Shown here one piece after another: positions 13,601-22,585 of a stretch of 64,000 nucleotides of DNA. This DNA is from Heloderma charlesbogerti (lineage: Eukaryota; Chordata; Lepidosauria; Squamata; Helodermatidae): NCBI GenBank assembly GCA_026122225.1, contig JANEZZ010001392.1, forward strand, positions 204,750 to 268,749, given 5' to 3'. The notes under the pieces are model-generated. The model did no database searches and was not told the origin of the DNA. It saw nothing but the letters and a program-made list of their open reading frames with translations. Position 1 is the stretch's first letter, and every line of letters starts with the position of its first letter. The position numbers and the translations under genes were made by a program.

Positions 13601-16600
13601 TACATCATGAGAAATGCCGGGTTGGATGAATCACAGGTCGGAATTAAGATTGCCGGGAGAATTATCAACAACCTCCGATATGCAGACGATACCACCCTAA
13701 TGGCAGAAAGTGAAGAGGATCTAAAGAGCCTCTTGTTGAGGGTGAAAGAGGAGAGTGCAAAAGCTGGTTTGAAACTCAACATTAAAAAAACTAAAATCAC
13801 GGCATTTGGCCCCATCACTTCCTGGCATATAGAAGGGGAAGAAATGGAAGCAGTGACAGATTTTACTTTCTTGAGCTCCAAGATCACCACAGACGGTGAC
13901 TGTAGCCATGAAATTAAAAGACGCTTGCTCCTTGGGAGGAAAGCTATGGCAAACCTAGACAGCATAGTAAGAAGCAGAGACATCACCTTGATGACAAAGG
14001 TTCGTATAATCAAAGCTATGGCTTTCCCAGTAGTAACGTATGGCTGTGAGAGCTGGACTATAAGGAAGGCTGAGCGCCGAAGAATTGATGCTTTCGAACT
14101 GTGGTGCTGGAGAAGACTCTTACGAGTCCCCTGGACTGCAAGGAGGTCAAATCAGTCCATCCTAAAGGAAATCAACCCTGAGTGCTCATTGGAAGGACAG
14201 ATAATGAAGCTGAAGCTCAAATATTTTGGCCACCTAATGCAAAGAGAAAACTCCCTGGAAAAGACCCTGATGCTGGGAAAGACTGAAGGCAAAAGGAGAA
14301 GGGGACGGCAGAGGATGAGATGGCTAAATAGCATCACCGATGCAATGAATATGAACTTGAGCACACTCTGGGAGAGAGCTGAGGACAGGAAGGCCTGGCG
14401 TGCTATGGTCCATGGGGTCACGAAGAGTCAGACATGACTTAACGACTGAACAGGAGTGCATTTGAGCAGCTGACGCTAGTGCGCCAGCTGTGCCTGATCT
14501 TGCTATGGTCACACAAGCCTTAATTACATCCTGTTTTGACTACTGCAATGGGGTCTACATGGGGCTGCCTTTGAAAACTATTCAGAAACATAAGCTGGTC
14601 CAGAATGTTAATGGAAGCCATTTACAGGGAGCACGTGACTCCTTTGTTACAACAGCTTCATTGGCTACCAGTGTTTCCAAGCACAATTCAAAGAGCTGGC
14701 TATGACATATAATAATATAAAGCCCTATGCAGCTTGGGACCAGGCTACCTGAAAGACCACCTTCTCCCACACAAGCCTGCCCATGTTTTAAGATCTTCTG
14801 GTGGGGGGGCTTCTCTCAGTACCACTGCCATCAGAGTCATGTTTGGTGGGGACACGTGTGAGGGCCTTCGCCACATCCTGAGGAAGCAAATACCGTAGTT
14901 TAACTGTGCACTGTATGAAGCAGCACTCCCTTTTGTGCATCCTTGGTTAAGAGCCACATATGCTGCTCGCCTGGCCATTAAGCTGCCTGAAGCAGAACCA
15001 CCATATTATATGCAAGGCTACTCTACGACATGCCACCACAGGTTCCGCCAGAAATGTGACAAGTTACCTTAATTACCGAAGTATAACGAAGATACACTTC
15101 ACTGTCTTAAGAAGCACTGGTTGGTGCAAACACACCTGCAAGTGTAACCCAAACATTATTTTCCAGTAGCTTTTCATGTTACCCAGCACACATACGTACG
15201 TGTGTGTGTGTGTGTGTGTGTGTGTGTCTGTGTCCGTGTGTACACACGTGTGCCCCCTGCCCCATTACTTACCCTTGGAACCAGCGTGACAGATTATGAA
15301 AAAAAACACAAGCGTTCCTCATTGGAAGGACTTTACTGGTGCTGCCCTTATAATTTAACATGGCTCTTTCAAATGCCAATTACTTACCATATTTCCTTTG
15401 CCAGATGACAATAAAGCCAGTGAAGCCAAGGATGAGGAACACCCCACCGATAACCGTCTTCCATTCGGCTGACCCCTTGTTCATTTCTGCAAAGCTTTCA
15501 TTGAATTTGATGCGGTACACTGGAGGGGGGGGGGGAGAGAGAAAGAAGAAACAATTGCCACCTTTTTCTAACAGTTCCAAGAAATACAGCAGCATGAGTC
15601 CAGCAAGCAATCATATATTTATATCTACACATTCACCAAGCCAAAGATCTTTTCTTGCCCGTCCGTTTTTCTCCTTTTCCACTCAGCTCCTTCACTATAC
15701 TTACAGGCTATCTTTTCATCCACAGAAAGAGCATTCCATGAGGCCTTCTCTTTTTCTTTCAGGGCTTTCTGCTCAGAAGAGAGGCTTTTTGTATATGCAA
15801 CATCAGGCAAAGGAATATCCCGACGGTCAATATAGGCCGGCAGACTGAAATCCTCCGTTTTCACAATGCCTGTTTGGGAGGGAAAAGACAAAGCCGCACA
15901 TGAATACAACACCAGGAAGCTTGCAATGTCATCAGCAAAATACAGGGATTGGAGCAGAGGTGTACACACTAATACAAGAGTGCAGGTCATCAGGCCTGGG
16001 GCCCAAATCCTTCCCTCCTGGGGTATCCGTCCAGCCCTCCAGGGTTCCCAAGATGTCCACACACCCTTCCCTGGTCCCACACCCTTTCCCCCAACCACCA
16101 AGGATTTTGTGATTTCCAAGCTTTTGTGTAATTTTCCCCACCGTTCTAAAACACTGAAATGCCTCTCCTAAGGCTTGTTTACTGACATGTTTTAAGCTAC
16201 AGCTTTAAGTTAGAACATGTTATTTTTCATACTTCAGCCTCATCTGTTTTTCCTTCAGCCCCAGACACCACTGGAATGCAGCCCCTGAGAGTTTCTCCAA
16301 AATGGAATTTAGCTCTTGAGCTAAAAGAGGTTCAACAACCTTGCACTAAGATTTCTGCCTGGACATTTTTTCATTTAATTATTCTTAGTAAAGGCAGAAA
16401 CCATCCTGCCAGAAAAGAGTCAGTCTCCTTAGCACAAGCTGGTTCTTCAAACTGAAAGAAGCCAAGAGGGCCTGCAAAGGGGGGGTGGGGGAGAGAGTTA
16501 ATTACGTCTGGAAGCAAGAGGCCATTGTGATTTAGCAGACAAAGGCCTGGAATAGGACAGAAGACAAGTTCAAACCTGTCCTCAGCCATTACGTTCTCTG

Positions 16601-16819
16601 GACAGACATGGGCAACTCATCATCTTTTAGAGAGATGTTATGGTAAGAGATCACTGTAGAACACTTTGTATGTTGAAATACACTAGACAGACGAATACAG
16701 TTTAGGATAATCAGACTAAGATGACTAACAGTCAGCTTACCATGTCCATGGGCTCTTACACAGACTGAAGTGGAAAGGGCCCGCTTGCCAAGAAGGCTAA
16801 ATGCCCTAGAAGCCAACAT
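10623..16819 (-). CDS. COX4I1: Cytochrome c oxidase subunit 4 isoform 1, complete (left copy)
   Basis: Mirror copy of the right-arm gene. Coding exons on the minus strand are 16741-16819 (start codon at 16817-16819), 15705-15869, 15388-15519 and 10623-10759. The encoded protein is identical to the right copy in every exon compared, 170 residues with no break. The product is the nuclear-encoded subunit IV of respiratory complex IV in the mitochondrial inner membrane. The last intron holds the nested BovB/L2 insertion. If the palindrome is an artefact, this copy does not exist as a separate gene. Confidence 0.93.
11380..11579 (+). mobile_element. L2-type LINE, 5' part split by BovB (left copy)
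   Basis: Corresponds to the RT C-terminal region and beyond (AATCCAGACAAGACGGACAT, compare CTGGACAAGACGGAGGTG at 3867-3884). It runs to the BovB insertion point and continues at 14464. The uninterrupted relative at 4020-4060 shows the joined order. Mirror 33172-33371. Confidence 0.75.
11580..14451 (+). mobile_element. BovB (RTE) LINE, broken, in COX4I1 last intron (left copy)
   Basis: A near full-length body of a BovB retrotransposon. Remnants of the endonuclease half (about 11830-12410) contain stops and frame changes. The reverse transcriptase half is in two overlapping frames, 12431-13587 and 13568-14437. Visible RT features are [13 protein letters not shown] (motif A) and RYADDT (catalytic YADD at about 13680). 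The C-terminal end has [10 protein letters not shown] and a [12 protein letters not shown] segment. The 3' end reads CACGAAGAGTCAGACATGAC, as in BovB. The element is flanked by a 12-bp direct repeat AGGAGTGCATTT (11568-11579 and 14452-14463) and is inserted in an older L2-type LINE. Confidence 0.92.
11655..11815 (+). mobile_element. L2-type LINE 3' tail nested in BovB (left copy)
   Basis: A segment ending CACCCAGAGTGGCTGGGTGA and an AATAAATAAATAAATA tail interrupts the BovB endonuclease region. BovB-like sequence precedes it (GGGCAAGAATCCCTTAGAAG) and resumes at about 11816 (CACTCATAATCAATAAAAGG). The junctions are approximate. Mirror copy at 32936-33096. Confidence 0.65.
14452..14960 (+). 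mobile_element. L2-type LINE, 3' part split by BovB (left copy)
   Basis: Continues the element of 11380-11579: GAGCAGCTGACGCTAGTGCG..., then a decayed frame with FDYCNG..., matching the order in the copy at 2920-4690. Mirror 29791-30299. Confidence 0.75.
15200..15227. repeat. (TG)n microsatellite (left copy)
   Basis: Mirror of 29524-29551. Confidence 0.9.
15991..16351. mobile_element. Non-autonomous hAT-like element in COX4I1 intron 2 (left copy)
   Basis: Mirror of 28400-28760. Confidence 0.55.
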
Positions 16820-17758
16820 CCTGAAAGAGAAAAATATAGGACATTATTCATCAGGAGTTACCGTGAACCCAGCAAATGTAATTTGCCACCTGAGTTACAA
16901 GTGCCATTGTTTCTTGCAAAATATGATGCCACGGTCTCACAGCTCAGATGACCTTCTAGCAAACCAAAACTTAGCCTAAGTTGTAACATTTGGAAAAGAT
17001 TCAGATTTAGCCTTTAACAATCACAGGGGAGAAAAAGGATACCAATATGCCTGTCACATGAAAGGGCTATTCACCTATCAGTCAGCCACTTCTCTATCAT
17101 ACTAATCAAGACCTCACAAGCAAAGTGCCACATGAGCAAAGAGCAGGTCCAGAAGAACCTCCAGACTTCAGGTGACAGGAAGAACAAAATGAAACTTCAG
17201 TGGAGGGTGAAAAGGAGAGGTTAAAGTCCCTCTACAGAATATGTAAGTGTCACTATTAAATTTTTAGAAGCCTGTCTCAGCAGACACCTGGGATATCCCT
17301 TGCCTTCCCAAGAAGACCAGTTCTATGTATTTACTCAGATGGGCCCACTACATGCTCAGTGAGTGAACATATAGGACTGCAACTTTTGAAGGGCACAGGA
17401 TGCCTTCCCAAGAGGTTGACAACTAGCCAGGAAAAGAGGCCTATTCCACCCCTGTCTCTTTGAGAGAAAGATTACCAGGTGAAGCTTCTCGTGGCATTTT
17501 TCCCCAACTTGATGCCCACCAGATGTCTTGGACTACAACTCTCATCATCCCTAAGCAACATGGGGCTCATACTACAATTAAGAAGCAATGGGCTAGTTCC
17601 AAAATCAGCAACCCTACTTCCCAAAGGCCCTTAGATAGGAAACCATTATACCTTTCCACAGATTCCAATTTTTTTAAAAAAAAAATCTAACAACTTTTAC
17701 CACTGCTAGCTTCTAAAGTACCTCTTTCATCATCCCTGAGAGCAAGGATGCTTTTAGT

Positions 17759-17870
17759 CAGGGATGGGGAACATGTGGCCCTCCAGATATTGTTCAACTG
17801 CAACTCCCATCATCCCTCACCACTGGCTGTGCTGCCTAGGGCTGATAAGAGTTGATGTCCAAAAACACCT
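17759..17870. mobile_element. hAT-like MITE in COX4I1 intron 1 (left copy)
   Basis: Mirror of 26881-26992, with the CAACTCCCATCATCCC core on the + strand. Confidence 0.55.
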
Positions 17871-17980
17871 AGAAAGTGACATGTTCCCCATCACTGCTTC
17901 AAGTGAAGCTTATTACTCATAGCCCAAACCTGACCACACAAATGTACACAGACCTGCAACTGCCCGCTTGTCCTCCCTCT

Positions 17981-18356
17981 CTCTAGGGCAGCCTCCAGAT
18001 GTGTTAGACTACAACCCCAACATCCCCAACCACATCTGGAGGGCATCAAGTTAGGGGAAGGCTGTATCTCTCTACTAGAGCGGGCACCCCCAGGCCCACA
18101 CCCGCCAAACGTGTCAACCACAACCCCCATCATCCCGAGCCCTGCTGGCTGGGGCCACTGGGCATTGTAGTCCAATACTGCCACCCTGGCTGGCGGTGAT
18201 AGGATTTGCCTCATCATCCCGAGCCCTGCTGGCTGGGGACACTGGGCATTGTAGTCCAATACTGCCACCCTGGCTGGCGGTGATAGGATTCGCGGTCAGC
18301 ACGGCCACAGCGGCTAGGGCTGTTGGGAATTGCAGCCCAACACATCTGGAGGGCAT
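17981..18356. mobile_element. Cluster of short inverted-repeat (hAT-like) MITEs (left copy)
   Basis: Several overlapping copies of a family whose ends read CCTCCAGATGTGTTGGACTA and complement, with internal CTACAACTCCCATCATCCC-type sequence. Mirror of 26395-26770. Confidence 0.6.
18123..18290. repeat. 84-bp tandem duplication inside a MITE (left copy)
   Basis: Two adjacent 84-bp units differing by a few bases, each with ACTACAATGCCCAG on one strand. Mirror of 26461-26628. Confidence 0.85.
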
Positions 18357-18483
18357 CAGGCTGGGCGCGGCTGAGCGAGGGCAACTCCTTGCAGCAGCCC
18401 CATGCCCCCTCTCCGTCACCCGGTCGGGACGACGACGCCCTCGGCCTCCCCCGTCTGCAGGGAAACTGAGGCCTCTCTCTCAC

Positions 18484-18791
18484 CTGCCGCCGTCAACCAC
18501 AAGCCCGGGGCTGGTCGCGTCCTCTAAGCGCAGAGCGGGAGGACGAAAAGGCAGAGGAGGAAAAAGGCAGGGAAGCGGAAACGCAAGGCGCCACGGGATT
18601 GCGGCCGACTCAAAGGTGGGGCGGAAGTGCCTGAGGCTCGGCTGCCGCCGCGAAGCACGGCGGGATATGGAAGCCGGCGACCCCACAGAAGTAAGAAAAT
18701 GGTAGAGGGACACATGTCTGGGTCTGCCTCCCCCCACCCCCACCCTCACCGGAGGAAACGAGAGACGCTCATAGAAATCGATGGGGAATGT
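18484..18791 (-). promoter_or_regulatory. COX4I1: COX4I1 promoter and non-coding exon 1 (left copy)
   Basis: A CpG-rich, TATA-less block with ETS-type CACTTCCG/TTTCCG elements. The minus strand has a GGCGGCAG|GTGAG splice donor at 18483/18484, which ends the 5' UTR exon. ETS (NRF-2/GABP) sites are known regulators of mammalian COX4 promoters; their role here is inferred. Confidence 0.7.
18667..18690 (+). CDS. Possible first coding exon of a divergent gene (left copy)
   Basis: ATG in a fair context (GATATGG), then 8 codons reading MEAGDPTE, then a strong donor GAA|GTAAGA. It lies on the strand opposite COX4I1 within the shared CpG-rich promoter. It would splice toward the axis, making the tandem array intronic. 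It does not match the EMC8 N-terminus I know, so the gene is unidentified. Confidence 0.3.
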
Positions 18792-18820
18792 TTTGCACGG
18801 GTGGCAGCCGAAGCCCATCA

Positions 18821-18985
18821 TTTTATTTCATTTATTGTATTTGTGCCCCCGCCTTTCTACCAAAAAAGAATGGTATTCAAGGCGGCCTACAGAAACGGTT
18901 AGAACTGATTAAAACAATAAAACAATACATTAAAATACAACAAAAACAGCAATTCCTGGAAAAACACGTGTCTAAACATGCAAAG
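18821..18985 (-). mobile_element. L2/CR1-type LINE 3' tail next to the array (left copy)
   Basis: Reading the minus strand, a T-rich stretch leads to TAGGCCGCCTTGAATACC and an AATAAATGAAATAAAA tail, typical of L2/CR1-type 3' ends in reptiles. It abuts the outer end of the tandem array directly. Confidence 0.6.
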
Positions 18986-18988
18986 GAT

Positions 18989-21900
18989 TGCTGGCAGGGG
19001 CATGCTGGGAGTCGTAGGACTTTTTTGCGCTGGCAGGGGCATGCTGGGAGTCGTAGGACTTTTTGCACGGGCTTCAGGGGCATGCTGGGAGTCGTAGGAT
19101 TTTTTGCTGGCTGGCAGGGGCATGCTGGGAGTCGTAGGACTTTTTTGCGCTGGCTTCAGGGGCATGCTGGGAGTCGGACTTTTTTGCACTGGCTTCAGGG
19201 GCATGCTGGGAGTCGTAGGACATTTTGCTGGCTGGCAGGGGCATGCTGGGAGTCGTAGGACTTTTTGCACGGGCTTCAGGGGCATGCTGGCAGTCGTAGG
19301 ACTTTTTTGTGCTGGCTTCAGGGGCATGCTGGGAGTCGTAGGATTTTTTGCTGGCTTCAGGGGCATGCTGGGAGTCGTAGGACTTTTTTGCGCTGGCAGG
19401 GGCATGCTGGGAGTCGTAGGACTTTTTGCACGGGCTTCAGGGGCATGCTGGGAGTCGTAGGATTTTTTGCTGGCTGGCAGGGGCATGCTGGGAGTCGTAG
19501 GACTTTTTTGCGCTGGCTTCAGGGGCATGCTGGGAGTCGGACTTTTTTGCACTGGCTTCAGGGGCATGCTGGGAGTCGTAGGACATTTTGCTGGCTGGCA
19601 GGGGCATGCTGGGAGTCGTAGGACTTTTTGCACGGGCTTCAGGGGCATGCTGGCAGTCGTAGGACTTTTTTGTGCTGGCTTCAGGGGCATGCTGGGAGTC
19701 GTAGGATTTTTTGCTGGCTTCAGGGGCATGCTGGGAGTCGTAGGACTTTTTTGCTGGCTGGCAGGGGCATGCTGGGAGTCGTAGGACGTTTTTGCGCGGG
19801 CTTCAGGGGCATGCTGGGAGTCGTAGGATTTTTTGCTGGCTGGCAGGGGCATGCTGGGAGTCGTAGGACTTTTTGCACGGGCTTCAGGGGCATGCTTGGA
19901 GTCGTAGGACTTTTTTGCTGGCTGGCAGGGGCATGCTGGGAGTCGTAGGACGTTTTTGCGCGGGCTTCAGGGGCATGCTGGGAGTCGTAGGATTTTTTGC
20001 TGGCTGGCAGGGGCATGCTGGGAGTCGTAGGACTTTTTGCACGGGCTTCAGGGGCATGCTTGGAGTCGTAGGACTTTTTTGCTGGCTGGCAGGGGCATGC
20101 TGGGAGTCGTAGGACGTTTTTGCGCGGGCTTCAGGGGCATGCTGGGAGTCGTAGGATTTTTTGCTGGCTTCAGGGGCATGCTGGGAGTCGTAGGACTTTT
20201 TTGCTGGCTGGCAGGGGCATGCTGGGAGTCGTAGGACGTTTTTGCGCGGGCTTCAGGGGCATGCTGGGAGTCGTAGGATTTTTTGCTGGCTGGCAGGGGC
20301 ATGCTGGGAGTCGTAGGACTTTTTGCACGGGCTTCAGGGGCATGCTTGGAGTCGTAGGACTTTTTTGCTGGCTGGCAGGGGCATGCTGGGAGTCGTAGGA
20401 CGTTTTTGCGCGGGCTTCAGGGGCATGCTGGGAGTCGTAGGATTTTTTGCTGGCTGGCAGGGGCATGCTGGGAGTCGTAGGACTTTTTGCACGGGCTTCA
20501 GGGGCATGCTTGGAGTCGTAGGACTTTTTTGCTGGCTGGCAGGGGCATGCTGGGAGTCGTAGGACGTTTTTTGCGCGGGCTTCAGGGGCATGCTGGGAGT
20601 CGTAGGATTTTTTGCTGGCTTCAGGGGCATGCTGGGAGTCGTAGGACTTTTTTGCTGGCTGGCAGGGGCATGCTGGGAGTCGTAGGACGTTTTTGCGCGG
20701 GCTTCAGGGGCATGCTGGGAGTCGTAGGATTTTTTGCTGGCTGGCAGGGGCATGCTGGGAGTCGTAGGACTTTTTGCACGGGCTTCAGGGGCATGCTTGG
20801 AGTCGTAGGACTTTTTTGCTGGCTGGCAGGGGCATGCTGGGAGTCGTAGGACGTTTTTGCGCGGGCTTCAGGGGCATGCTGGGAGTCGTAGGATTTTTTG
20901 CTGGCTGGCAGGGGCATGCTGGGAGTCGTAGGACTTTTTGCACGGGCTTCAGGGGCATGCTTGGAGTCGTAGGACTTTTTTGCTGGCTGGCAGGGGCATG
21001 CTGGGAGTCGTAGGACGTTTTTGCGCGGGCTTCAGGGGCATGCTGGGAGTCGTAGGATTTTTTGCTGGCTTCAGGGGCATGCTGGGAGTCGTAGGACTTT
21101 TTTGCTGGCTGGCAGGGGCATGCTGGGAGTCGTAGGACGTTTTTGCGCGGGCTTCAGGGGCATGCTGGGAGTCGTAGGATTTTTTGCTGGCTGGCAGGGG
21201 CATGCTGGGAGTCGTAGGACTTTTTGCACGGGCTTCAGGGGCATGCTTGGAGTCGTAGGACTTTTTTGCTGGCTGGCAGGGGCATGCTGGGAGTCGTAGG
21301 ACGTTTTTGCGCGGGCTTCAGGGGCATGCTGGGAGTCGTAGGATTTTTTGCTGGCTGGCAGGGGCATGCTGGGAGTCGTAGGACTTTTTGCACGGGCTTC
21401 AGGGGCATGCTTGGAGTCGTAGGACTTTTTTGCTGGCTGGCAGGGGCATGCTGGGAGTCGTAGGACGTTTTTGCGCGGGCTTCAGGGGCATGCTGGGAGT
21501 CGTAGGATTTTTTGCTGGCTTCAGGGGCATGCTGGGAGTCGTAGGACTTTTTTGCTGGCTGGCAGGGGCATGCTGGGAGTCGTAGGACGTTTTTGCGCGG
21601 GCTTCAGGGGCATGCTGGGAGTCGTAGGATTTTTTGCTGGCTGGCAGGGGCATGCTGGGAGTCGTAGGACTTTTTGCACGGGCTTCAGGGGCATGCTGGG
21701 AGTCGTAGGCCTTTTTTGCTGGCTGGCAGGGGCATGCTGGGAGTCGTAGGCCTTTTTGCACGGGCTTCAGGGGCATGCTGGGAGTCGTAGGATTTTTTGC
21801 TGGCTGGCAGGGGCATGCTGGGAGTCGTAGGACTTTTTGCACGGGCTTCAGGGGCATGCTGGGAGTCGTAGGCCTTTTTTGCTGGCTGGCAGGGGCATGC

Positions 21901-22166
21901 TGGGAGTCGTAGGCCTTTTTGCACGGGCTTCAGGGGCATGCTGGGAGTCGTAGGATTTTTTGCTGGCTGGCAGGGGCATGCTGGGAGTCGTAGGACTTTT
22001 TGCACGGGCTTCAGGGGCATGCTGGGAGTCGTAGGCCTTTTTTGCTGGCTGGCAGGGGCATGCTGGGAGTCGTAGGCCTTTTTGCGCTGGCTGGCAGGGG
22101 CATGCTGGGAGTCGTAGGCCTTTTTGCGCGGGCTTCAGGGGCATGCTGGGAGTCGTAGGCCTTTTG
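18989..22166. repeat. Tandem array of about 78 ZNF143/SBS-like 41-bp monomers (left copy)
   Basis: I counted about 78 copies of a roughly 41-bp monomer. Each has the core CTACGACTCCCAGCATGCCC (minus strand here), a T-run of 4-7 bases and one of two linkers, GGCTTCA or GGCTGGCA. The core matches 12 of 13 positions of the conserved promoter motif ACTAYRNNNCCCR, which belongs to the ZNF143/THAP11 (Staf binding site) group; the first A is C here. Higher-order units are visible: about 163 bp (4 monomers) near the axis, about 450 bp (11 monomers, four times, 19.87-21.67 kb) in the middle and about 363 bp (9 monomers, twice) at the outer end. Long open frames across it result from the repeats and are not genes. 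Confidence 0.93.
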
Positions 22167-22220
22167 CCTGTCTAAAGATGCGTAGGATCGCTCCCTAAAT
22201 TGCCTCTTATTTTTTCGCAG

Positions 22221-22340
22221 GAAATAAGAGTCACATGGGAAGCAATGGCGACTTCTACCTTTGCGGCTAACTTGGGCGGGGGCGGGGCGGGGGCGGAGAG
22301 AGAACACCTTTCTCCCCATTACAGCTCCACCAGCAGCGCC
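22221..22340. promoter_or_regulatory. GC-box CpG-rich block beside the axis (left copy)
   Basis: A CpG-rich block with several overlapping GC boxes (GGGCGGGG type, about 22275-22300) and two ATGGCG cores (YY1-like; one near 22245, one on the other strand near 22340). It resembles a TATA-less housekeeping promoter. A pyrimidine tract plus CAG at 22201-22220 makes a good splice acceptor on the + strand just before it. Whether it is a promoter or an exon start cannot be settled from sequence alone. Confidence 0.45.
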
Positions 22341-22364
22341 ATCCTGCGCGTATCTACCTCAGAC

Positions 22365-22388
22365 GTAAAAAATGGCCCCATTTTTTAC
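22365..22388. other. Palindrome axis with 2-base spacer
   Basis: The arms meet at AAAAAATGG-CC-CCATTTTTT, with only CC (22376-22377) unpaired. Just outside, the left arm reads CAGACGTAA where the right arm's complement reads CAGAAGTAA. The left arm also has an extra A at 22356. These are two of the three arm differences found. Confidence 0.95.
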
Positions 22389-22411
22389 TTCTGAGGAGAT
22401 ACGCGCAGGAT

Positions 22412-22531
22412 GGCGCTGCTGGTGGAGCTGTAATGGGGAGAAAGGTGTTCTCTCTCCGCCCCCGCCCCGCCCCCGCCCAAGTTAGCCGCAAAGGTAGAAG
22501 TCGCCATTGCTTCCCATGTGACTCTTATTTC
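22412..22531. promoter_or_regulatory. GC-box CpG-rich block beside the axis (right copy)
   Basis: Mirror copy of the block at 22221-22340, with GC boxes at about 22455-22480 and an ATGGCG core at about 22410. The acceptor-like tract here lies on the minus strand at 22532-22551. Confidence 0.45.
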
Positions 22532-22585
22532 CTGCGAAAAAATAAGAGGCAATTTAGGGAGCGATCCTACGCATCTTTAGACAGG

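Larger units (their letters stand above)
1..22375. repeat. Left arm of giant palindrome
   Basis: This stretch is the reverse complement of 22378-44750. Every gene exon, LINE, microsatellite and array monomer has a mirror copy. Mirrored coordinates sum to 44751 from base 1 to about 20570 and to 44752 from there almost to the axis. I compared the arms through mirrored reading frames and by reading both ends, the exons and the axis directly. The only differences found were an extra T at about 20570, one substitution and one single-base indel beside the axis. The match still holds at base 1, so the true arm end lies outside the window. Confidence 0.97.

Noticed and set aside
22200..22394. Frame of 64 codons crossing the palindrome axis
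   Set aside because: Its last codons depend on the fold junction itself, so it is not evidence of a protein.
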